DNA of 64,000 bases from contig CAIIXF020000009.1 of assembly GCA_903813345.2 (NCBI GenBank), forward strand, positions 8,674,030-8,738,029. Direction: 5' to 3'. This DNA comes from Owenia fusiformis. Its lineage: Eukaryota; Annelida; Polychaeta; Sabellida; Oweniidae. This document shows positions 50,001-62,000 of this stretch, one piece after another; positions within the stretch are counted from its first letter, which is position 1; each line of letters opens with the position of its first letter. Both the position numbers and the translations under genes were made by a program. The notes below the pieces were generated by a model. The model was not told the origin of the DNA. It ran no database searches and saw nothing but the letters and a program-made list of their open reading frames with translations.

Positions 50001-53000
50001 TCTGCGCATCATCACTGCGCAGACGAAAAACAGAAAAATGGAGGATGAGCACAAACACAAATCAACTCCGTTCACCATGACAGACGTGCGTGAACGATAC
50101 AATATAAGCAACGTGTATAAAGTTCCCTAAGCTCAATACGTCTGTGTAATTTCAAGTGTTATGATAATCTATTCCGCGTGTTAAACGCGATTGAATTTGT
50201 CAAATGAGAGTCTCAGAGGCAAAAATTTCTGTTGAGCATCTGATGAAGTCACAGCTTATAATGCTAACAATGGACCCGGGGAGGGGGCTTTCTAAGCCTT
50301 TTTGGCCTTCGCAGAGGAAACGGGACAAGAGTCAGTATAGGGTATATAATAAAACAAATAGTGACTGCCTAATTTCGAGCAATAGTGTAAATGATTTCCC
50401 CTTGGGAATATCCTCTACAATGTACTATTCCCTCAGCCTGCGGCTTCGGGAATAGTACATTGTAGAGGATATTCCCTCGGGGAAATAATTTACACTATTG
50501 CCCTCAATGGCAGTCACTATTTGTATATTGTTATCCCATCGAACGAAGTTCGGAGGGATATAGGGAACGCCTCCGTCCGTACGTACGTCCGTCCGGGCAA
50601 TAACTCAAATACCGTTGGCCCGATTTTGTTCATATTTTGTACACATATACCCTATGGGGGTAGAAGTTCTGCTCGAAAGCCAATTTTCAAAATGGCCTCT
50701 CATTTCAAAATGGCTGCCATTTTAGTGCCGAATTTACAGTAATTTAGGTGCAATATGTAAAACTGTAATAGCAATATGTTTTAGATGTAAAAAAATTATA
50801 TAGGACATTAATAAAGCTAGAAATGTAGATATTAAAGAAGCACATGGCAGCCATCTTGAAAAATGGCGGCCTTTACTCGTTATTTTACGATTTTTGCTGT
50901 AACTCGAAAAGTAGTAGAGCGATTTTGTTCATATTTGGTATGTGAATACTATCAACATTGCACACTGTCTAAAGACACTTTTGGTTTAAAATGGCCACCA
51001 TTTTAACGTATTTTACTATAACTCGAAAAGTAGTGGAGCGATTTTGTTCATATTTGGTATGTGAATACTAAAAGCATGACACACTATCCTATGACACTTT
51101 TAGTAGAAGGTGGCCATTTTGAAAAAAAATTTGAAAATGGCCGCCATTTTAATGTATTTTATAATAATTCGAAAAGTAGTGAAGCGATTTTGTTCATATT
51201 TGGTATGTGAATACTATAAGAATGGCAAATGGTCTAATGACACTTTTGGTAGAAGGCGGCCATTTTGCTATATACTTTGTTTGTAAAAATGCCATCCATG
51301 GCTGTTCGATGGGATTCGCTACGCTTTGGCGTTGCCGTTGTTCTGGTTGCTAACTGAGACCACAGATATTTTGTTTTTGAGACTCAAGTTACACGTAAGA
51401 GATCATCCATATTTTGTAAAGGCTAGATAGCCATAATCAATATATCACAAGAATTAAATCGTTACCATCCATCTTTCAAGAGGGCTTAATTATGACCATC
51501 CATATTTTTTGTAAGGGCTAAATTTTGGTGCTGTAATATTTCATTAGGGTTACCTGAAGATATGTAAACTCTTGTGTGTAGTATGTCATTAACTTATGAC
51601 CCCTACCACATACATCACCTCCCCTTGGAGGCAAACTGTGATGTTTTAATCAGCTTTTTATGGAAATTTATTTGTTAATGTGTGATGCAGACAGAGGCGG
51701 CATGTGAAGAGTTATTTTGTTGTTTTTTTGGAAGTGTCAAAAGTTTTGGTGTTTTTTTTCAGTAGATTAACTGTATTAAGTTATATATTATGTGAATACA
51801 TATACAGGAAATCTTGCTGTGTATTTATAAATCACTTTATGTATAAATTGATAATAGAAATATAATACAATATATATGTAATACAATACAAAACAATACA
51901 ATACAATGTAATACAATACAATTTAATACAAAACAATACAATACAATACCATACAATGTAATACAATACAATACAATGTAATACAATACAATATAATACA
52001 ATACAGTTCAATACAATACAATACATTACAATACAATACAATACAATACAATACAATACAATACAATGTAATAAAATACAATACTGATCCCATGGAATTG
52101 GCTTTTCCATCATACAACCCACAAGACAGTTTCTTGTAGAATCTGTCATATCATTTTGCGGGAAACTTGGCGGAAGGGTTAAAGTTAAAACAATACTGAA
52201 TGTTCAGAATGGATGATTACTCATTATGCCAACACCATCTTAAAACAATCAGCGTAACACATAAATCACAGATCATTTTTAATCATGCATAATAAATAAT
52301 ACCCACTGACGAATTACTCTGCGTTAATCTACGACTTCATTAATAAGGGAACCACGCTTGAGTATAAATCAATTCTACTTGAACATTGAATATACCCACT
52401 GATAAAATATATCAATGGTTTTGTACAAAAATGCAAAATAAAGCCAAAAGAACCAACACAAAATAAAGCAAATAGTCATTTAGTAGAGTCCCTTTATTGT
52501 ATAGAATATTTTATTATATAGAATTTATCAATTAAGTCATTTTATTGACATTTTTCGAGAAAAGTGGTGTGAAGTATGTATGGTTGGAACGATACTTCAG
52601 CCTTTGATAGTGTTTCTATATTTACTTTCTATTATATATCTTACGAAGGTATCATATGAGAGGTATTGTGATTTGTATCGACCATATACCATTAAATTAT
52701 TAAATAAAACTCGTTTATGGGAACCCTTTTCAGTCCTTTTGATGTCCTGTAGGTGGTATTGGTATTACAGTTATCAAATAAATGTTTTCAATCTTTGTTA
52801 ACATTAAACACCAATTAAAAGACCTAATGTTATTTCTCAAATTACTAATTCAAAGGTTTATCTATTGATAACGAATATATGATGAATATTAAACTTTTTA
52901 TTTTGCCATTTTCACAAATTTTATATCTAGAGTTCTTGAATCTCTCTATTATACAAGCAAAACGCCAAAATATTTTCTCTGTTTTTGACATGAAATTTTG

Positions 53001-56000
53001 TCTGTTTCAGATATCGCAAGCGGGAAGTACGACGTCAGCAGTACCTCGAAGAGGCTGAACAATGTGATGCCGGGTATATACCTCCCGGCGAGACGCTCAA
53101 GGACCTCATCGACCACACACAAAGTTCCGGCAGTGGTTCAGGGCTCCCTCTTTTGGTAAAATATTGCACTGACATTAATTTTCAATATCTCAATTTATGG
53201 TTGTCATTTTTGGTAGAAAATAAAAAGAAACTGATTTTAAGTTCAATCTGTGTCAGTTTTTGTGTTTTATTCACGTCTTGAGCGTGAATGCATCTGTCTT
53301 GATTGACAGGTGATTGACAGGTAATTTTTCCATCAAAATTTCCAGGAAAATTGCTTACCTGTTTAACTTGAAACGCAGACTAATGCCATTAAGTTTTAGG
53401 CATTTTGGGAAAATTATTTTTTCAAACTGTGACATTTATTATTGTTTGTCTTTTTAAATTAACATTTTCATGTACTATGTTTATTTAATCCAATGATTTA
53501 ATGATATAGAAAACAGTAAAAGAAATCCCTCATTTTTTGTTTTAGGTGCAAAGGACCATAGCCAAACAGATTCACCTGGTGAAAAGTGTCGGGAAAGGTC
53601 GCTATGGGGAAGTATGGAAAGGAAAATGGCGGGGAGAAAGTGTGGCCGTCAAGATTTTCTTCACAACAGAGGAGGCTTCCTGGTTCAGAGAAACTGAGCT
53701 CTACCAAACTGTTCTCCTGCGTCACGAAAATATACTTGGTAGGTTAACTTTACATATTATATTTAGCACGGATTTTTCCTTTATGTCTTCAAATAAAACT
53801 TTGAGGATTTTGGGCTCAGTATTCCTACATTACGTAAATATATTTTATAGGACTGGTTAGATTTAGAGATTTGAAACGGATTAATGTTTATTGTGAAAAT
53901 TATATTCTGAGATATTTATATCTGTGGATGTGATTATTGGTCAGTGTTGCGAAATCAAAAATAGTTATGCAAATTCTAATTAGCTAGGGAGGATGTGAAC
54001 AAACTTAAACGCATAAAGTGCACTATAATATATTACAAAAACCAAGAAATATTTGAAACAAAAACAGGGGCCTAGAGTAATATTTTAACGTTCCAAGTAA
54101 TGAATAATGACTCTGATACATTCTTTCTTTTTAAGTCCTAATTCCTAATTAGCGACTCTTCTTTCATCTCGTTACCATGAAGAGGGAAACTTGGTATTAA
54201 TCTTAAAGGCAGGAAGTAAACTGTTTCAAGCACTAATTATCAGTCATATATCATAACCTGTCCCAATTGTGTAGATGCTCTCTTAGAGTGATTTAGAACC
54301 ACTGGGGTATGTTCATTTCACGCAAATTTTCAGTAAAATATGACATTGATTGATTTTTGTTATTTTTGTACAATTTAGAGATAGGTTCTTGTCAGTTTAC
54401 TTTATTCATCGCTATTTCCTTTCAGTGCTACACTATTTTATATTTTGAAATATCACCAAATTTTCCATCTTGGATTGCGTTTTAATGCTTCTTTGTGAAG
54501 ATTTACAATAGTTATACAACAAAATTTCAAAAAATTGAGTCTATTCCTCCTTCTTTGCTATTATCTTTATATGTTATTTCAATAATTTTCACTTTTATTG
54601 AGGGATGCCTTTTTTACATGAGGATACCCGTCTAAAGTCATGACATGTTAGATTTTTAGGCAATGCTGTACAACTTAGAGTTTTGACTCTACATCTGTAT
54701 ACTTGAAGCTCATTTCACTATTTTCCAGTGTACATGTTTTGCATTTTACAACATGATGATGATAAGAATGGCAAGATTTTATTGTTCACCTATAGATTCA
54801 AATATGGAGGGGAGTAAATCCTTTTAGGTGATTCATTTGTGAAAGACTTTCCATTACCATTCATCTTCATTAGTCAACTTGGCTTTAAGGCTTTTAGACA
54901 CATTTGGGATGTCAATTCAAGCGCACTTCCTCCCTTTGCACTTTTGCTTTTTATTCTCGTCTCTTGTCACTCTTACGATAATACATTGGAATTCTTCGAT
55001 TTGTTTAGCTTTTCTAAATTTTTGGTGCAGATGCCACGGGGAAAAATCTGTGGAGATATCAACTGTCCATCTTTTGAACAAGTAGAAATAACTCAAATGA
55101 CATTGGTCCAATTAAGCTAATATGATGTAAGACTTCTCCTATTATTTCACTTCCTTTGATGTTAGCTGTAGTTACACGTACAAAGCGTTAAAAGGTTTCA
55201 TTTGGGGGAAAACTAAACCTCATGTATTTTTAATAAATGTAAGCTTCAACCTTGATTAGGAAGTCTATAAAGTCCATTATAAATCTATTTACTTTCAATT
55301 GTACATTATTCTGTTAATAAGCTTTTAACTGGAAAATTATAGAAAAACAGCTGTCATGTTTGTCTTGTAAATTGTTATGTAAATAATACAATCTCATAAA
55401 TAATATGCCTGTCATTTATCATATTTCAGTGATTAAAGTAAATATGTATACAGATTTTCAATCAGATGGCTCTCTTACAAAAATATTGTCGTTTCTATTG
55501 GAATTTACATCTGCAAATGTTTTGGAAGGATTAAAACACTTAAGATGAAATGGTTGACGTTATAATGTTCATGAACTTTTCTGAACCATCTAGATGACAG
55601 TATTTTATGTCAATGTTTTATTGATTTTATGCCACTGTATGAAATTTGAATGAATGACTTTATTATTGTTATTATTTATTTATCATCCTAAGAATACTAT
55701 ATCGATTATGGGTTTTCTGGCTGGGAATAAGTAGAATCAGCCAAATTGAAGAAGATATATAAAAATATTCAATAAATATAATTTGTTTGTGGGAGTACAA
55801 TGAACTACTGAACATACACCATTGCTCATAAATACGGAATATTTTCCAATTTTCCCTTGATTTTCAATGCCCTGTCAAATTTTAATGGATGTTGATTTTT
55901 TTAATATCTTTTCATAGACTGGTCTGGAAAGACAATATACTGATTTTTGTGAAATGACCAATATTCCATATATTTGACCAATAGTGTAATTTCTATACAA

Positions 56001-59000
56001 ATTAGAGATTTCAGATGATTGCCTATACCTTATTCCTTGCTCTTGCCTCACCATTTCCGGGTACAGTAAAACCTATATACATGTAACACCGTCTATAATA
56101 GCCAAAATGATTCTTGGAGAGAGAGGTGTTCCATCAGACAAGTTTTACTGTATTTGAGATTCTGAATCATGTCTGTGAATAACAATTAAAGTTTTCCCAT
56201 TGCTACCATCACTAGTGAAGATTGATATTGGCTAAATAATTAATGACAATCCATCAAATCTTACATCTCAAACATCCGTCTGCTTTTTCGTATTTCACGT
56301 CATTTCTCTCTAAAATTTGATTGAACTGCCAAATTTTTTTACATTTCTATATAATTAAGAGTCTACACATCATGCCCATATAATTTATTCCTCGTTAAAT
56401 CCATTCTTTTCCATTCTATTTCGCATTTTAAAACATGACCGTCATGATATTACTAAGAAGGGAATGATTGATTTGAAATCGAAGAAGCTACTTTGATGTT
56501 ATGTTGTATTGTATTGAATATTTGTTTACATATGTTTTTGTATGTTGTTAGAGATAAGATGTCAGCACATCAATGTTGATGTCATGTTAATAGTGTTATT
56601 GCTCATCATGTCATTGTTCATCATGTCAATGTTCATCACATCAATGTTCATTCAAACATGAATGCTATATTTATACTCCATATTTGACATATTAAATCAA
56701 GTCCAAAACCCTCAAGCAATTCAATTTCATCTATTATTTGGTTTTGATCTAATTGTTACCGTTATTGTCAAGTCAATGTTATTAGTTTTACCAAACCTAA
56801 CATAATTAAGTTGATATTTCTGCCTGTTACATTTCTCAGAAACCGGATTACTTCTTCTTAGGTCATCTGTAGTACAGTATTTTCATAATTCATCCATATT
56901 ATCCGATTTGTGCCGAAAACTGTCAATAAAAATTCTTTATTATTGTTCGTAATAAACTATTCATTTCCCAGTTTTACCAAGCAATTTCCGAGCTGGTGAT
57001 TGCCACTTTAGAATTGTTTAATAAGGTGTCTGAATCCACATACATTATTGTCGTCTGCTTTCACTCTTTCATGCTTATTTTGTGACGTTTCTCTCTTAAA
57101 TTTGAATGAAGTTTTTTATTTTAATACATTTTTATATAATTTAGAGTGTTTTCTTCATGTTTATTTTGTTTATTCATCAAAAACTTATGTTTATTCCAAT
57201 GTATTTTGCATTTTTAAATCACAGCTATTTCATTGTTGACTGTTGCAATTTTTGTCAGCTTTTCAATTGTGAAATCAATTGGGTGTCACAATTTATCCAT
57301 CAGCCTCTGCACCCAGACCCCCAGAGTTAGAGAAAGCTACTTTTAATTGATTTTTAGCCGATAGAAAAATGTATCAACTGGATTGGTCTGTTCTGGAATT
57401 CGATTTAGACCAGAAGATCTAAATAGTGACCGCTCTTATGATACACTCTGTACTGAACTTGTTTAATTGAATTCACAGCATGTGGTTTTCAGAAACACTG
57501 TTCATTTCATTGAGAAAAATGCTCAGATGTTCATGTTTAAAATTCACACGAGTGAAAAAATAGTGAAATTCCCAAATAAATGTAAAAATAAGACACTTTT
57601 TCAAAATTTTGAGAGAAATTGTCTGGAAAAAGCACAAACAGACAACATTTTGGTTAAGTGAGGAAAAAAGCTATACTTTCACACACAGTTGATAATTCAA
57701 ACCAAACACAAATCAGACCTTTACAAAAAAAAGTGTTTTATTTGCTTACTCCATGACATATCTCTTGGATTATCAAATTGTTTATTTTCTGGTAATTGTT
57801 ACCCTCTTGCTTCTAAATACCATTCCTTGTTGATTCCGTCTTTTTCATTATTTTTGCATTTTGAAACATGTGACCACTATACCCCATCTGATTAATCCGC
57901 TGGTATTGATCTGGCGTATTACATCCCCAGGGACCTATCTGTCTTAATACAATACGTCTCTCCAGCTAGATTTGTTAATTAGGGCTGCTCATTCGACGCC
58001 TCTACCAATTTCTAGCTTCACAAGAGAACGCATTAAGCAATAAATTCTACGCCCTTTAGTACTATTGAGACTCATCTATGGCCTTTTTCCAATTTGATAC
58101 TTTTTATGACCTCCCTCGCGAAAATTCATCTCCCGGAGACACTATGTAAAATCTTGAGCAGCCCTTTCATTGAAGGTTGTTGGCCAATTTGATCACCAGT
58201 TAGCAAAATCTGTATGTTGTTGTTTTTGACAAATTCACCTATTTTTGTGTGTACATTTCATTACATGTTTCCTTCTTTGTGTTCTGGGACTTTTGTTTGA
58301 TACCATAAAAGGTTCTGTTGAGGATTTGACAAAAATACTTTTATAAATAAACTGGTATCTAAAATGTCTTTAGAATAATAGGTTGTTGTTGTTGTTTTTT
58401 TTATTATCATAGTAATTTTTTTTTTTACAAAGATTTTTCAAAAAGTTGCCGAAGCAAACATTATTGGCAACTAAAATAACTAGAATAATAGGTTTTCATA
58501 TTCAATTATCAAAAAGCAGCTTTTATCATTTTTGGCTATTGAAGATTAGGTTACGAGTTAGTAAACAATTGAAGAAATCTAGAAAAAAAACTCTAAAAGA
58601 AATTTTGATATGAAACATTGCAACATTTGACATTTCGTTTAATGATAAATAATATCCTCAATCCATGCACCCCTTCTCTGAATTACAGTTGCCACGCACA
58701 CACTGAAGTTTGTGCTAAAGTGATCACATATATCGAGTGGTATTCTCCGAATATCCTAACAAATATTTATCTTCTGAGTGTCTGTTGTTTGTGGATTGTT
58801 GTTATAGACTCTCTCTTTCAGATAGCCCTTTTGATTCTATTTAACACCTTTTCAAGGTCAATACACTGAACTAATCTAGAAATAACTGTTTGCACCCCAG
58901 TGACATCACCAGTGTCTATGGGAAATTGCATAATATCTTTATTATAATCACAGATGTATGTATCCAGTTCTAAATGCCTCACTAAGCTATGTAAAGTTCA

Positions 59001-62000
59001 CACTTTATTACTTAATGATAACCTGTCTGATTCATAGTAATCAGTCCTACTGTATCACCACCATATTTTTATTAGCAGATTTAATAGCAGTCTGGCATAA
59101 ATATTACGCACATTATCCCCAAAGATAATGGGGACCCACGTCTAAAATGTCTTTATGGCCATGACTATTCTATTCTTTTTCTTTGCAAAGGTTGAATGAA
59201 AAATCTGTTTTATGGAATTTTTCCTTGTTTTTTTTAATGTTGGTTTTGTAACAACTTCTTGTGAAAATAAACGTTCATATTTGAATGACTATCCTGCCAT
59301 CTTTTAATGTTATTTATTCTTTTTGCAATTTCAGGTTTATAGAATGTGTTTATTGTTATATGTATTTACTATAATTCATTGTTTACTATAGTTGAATGTA
59401 TTTTCTATACACATGTCCCCTTGAATTTTAGTAATTTATTGTACTGTATGCATTGAACATGAATTTTCATGCTTAAGTTTCATTGCTGCATTCAACGAAG
59501 AATTAGTCCAAGTATTGGAGTCAGTTTTCATGACCACTACAACAAGTGGTCATATCTTGTTATAGTTTTCAACTTTTTATGGACAGTGCTCAGCAGTTGG
59601 GGTTTGGCAGTTTCTGTTTGGTGTTTGGCAGTTAGCATTCGGCATCTGTGGCAAATGGTGACATTTTGCATGTTAATGCCTTGATCCTAAATGCATACTT
59701 CCATGAATATATGATAATTCCCAGTATGATTTCTCACCTAAACATTTGTCTTATCATATATTGCAGGTTTCATAGCTGCAGATATTAAAGGAACTGGGGG
59801 TTGGACTCAGTTATTTCTCATCACAGACTACCACGAATATGGTTCACTATATGATTACTTAAATGAGAGAATACTAGACACAAATGAGGTGTTACGTCTA
59901 GCACACACAGCGGCCTGTGGTCTAGCACATCTACATACAGAAATATTTGGTACACAAGGTATGTGCATTTAGATTTTGACTTAATATGTTCTGGGGTTTT
60001 TTCAGTGTGTATATTTTCTTTTTTTTGGTAATTTTGGTGATTTTTGTAAAGCACAGGAGGAAATTGAGATTGTTACTCACATCAATTCAAAACACTATTT
60101 ATTCCATACTTCAATGACTTTGAGGTACATTATATTGACCATGGGATAATCCCAGTATCCTGAACCTCATTTTGGATAATCTCTATCACTTACTTTAACG
60201 TGTTTGAGATACATTATATTGGCCATGGGATAATCCCAATATCCTAAACCTCATTTTGGATAATCTCTATCACTTACTTTAACGTGTTTCAGATACATTA
60301 TATTGGCCATGGGATAATCCCAATATCCTAAACCTCATATTGGATTATCTTTATTTATCACTTACTTGAATGTGTTTGAGGTACTTTATATTGCAATGGC
60401 CAAGGGATAATCCCCATATCCTGGACCTTGTATAAGATGATATCTTTTTACTTTCAGGTAAACCAGCAATAGCTCATAGAGATATCAAAAGTAAAAATAT
60501 TTTAGTTAAAAAGAATGGCACTTGTTGTATAGCTGACCTGGGGCTTGCAGTAAGGTTTTTAAGGTAAGCCTAAAGTATTGCAGTAATACCCTATAACCCC
60601 CCCCCCTCCCTTCTGCATAAAGACCTTTTACCACCACACACCGCCCTGTAAAAAGACTCAATACCCCATCCCTCCTGTAAAAAGACTCAATACCCCAAAC
60701 CTCCTGTAAAAAGACTCAATACCCCAACCCTCCTGTAAAAAGCCTCAATGCCCCAACCCTCCTGTAAAAAGCCTCAATATCTTAACCCTCCTGTGAAAAG
60801 ACTCAATACCCCAACCTTCCAATAAAAAGATTTAATACCCCAACCCTCATGTAAAAAGACTCAATACCCAAACCATCCTGTAAAAAGACTCAATACCCTC
60901 CCTCATGCAACAAGACTTGAAAGCCACCACCCTAAACAATAGTTTTTGATTTTCTATTTTTTCCTTTTTGAAATTATGCTCTAATGGAGACTATTCAATT
61001 GTGAAATTTGATATGCCTCTCCAAGCATGCCACATTGAAAAGAAATGAAAGTATGAATATTGAAAGGCAAATAATATTACACAAATTGTTTATTTCAGTG
61101 ATAGCAGTGAGGTTGATATAGCCCCGAACACTAGGCAGGGTACAAAACGCTACATGGCACCAGAGGTGTTAGATGAGACGCTGAATTATTCACATTTTGA
61201 CGCTTACAGGCAGTCGGATATGTATGCATTCGGTCTGGTGCTCTGGGAGATAGCTAGACGGTGTCAGCTTGGAGGTAACGTATAAAACAAGGATTTGTCA
61301 TAGTGAGCAGTTCCTTTTGTCAGATTTTGACTCCAATTGCTCTTTCATTCTTAGTCCATAGCTACATGTTTTTAATTTGTGTTGATGCTTGTTTATACTT
61401 GAATATTTGATTTCCTCAAATACAATGGATCACAAAATGTCTTTGATGAATTTTTTAAATCACCATACACAGATATTAACCCGTGATCCAATAGTGGAAT
61501 ACATCAAGAGGTTGCTAAACGTTTTTTAGGGAGTTTACAAATGTGCAAAATGTAATATTCTCAAAAATGATCAATCCCTTGTGTTTTCAGGCATTTGTGA
61601 AGAGTATCAGGTGCCATACTATGACGCAGTACAGAACGACCCAAGCTTTGATGATATGAAGAAAGTCGTTTGTACAGACAGGAGGCGGCCTGCAATTCCC
61701 AACCGCTGGACAGCAGATGAGGTATAATTAGATACAAGGATTAATGACACACTGGGGTCATTTCAACTTCTTTCAATGTTCAGCATCTGTAACAAATAGT
61801 TCCACTATGAAATCATTTTAAATAACTTACCATTGTAATTTTAATGCTTTGACGTTAAATATTTTTTCGTTAAATATCCTTGTGTTAAAATATATGATAA
61901 AAAGAGGCATATTTTCTCAATATTTGTTTGAATACAAAATATAATGTGTGAGTATGAAGAATAAAATTTGGATATTTTTTTCAGTATCAGCGCAGTATGA

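Larger units (their letters stand above)
53739..59766. other. BMPR1 intron 6
   Basis: 6-kb AT-rich intron with several GAGCAGACGGATG-family copies (a decayed one near 54610-54770), one CAGTAAAACC MITE and one GTTCGGCA repeat. No supported gene. Confidence 0.5.

Noticed and set aside
51832-52149. Minus-strand ORF of Tyr-Cys-Ile-Val-Leu repeats
   Set aside because: Translation of the AATAC microsatellite; no start context or homology.
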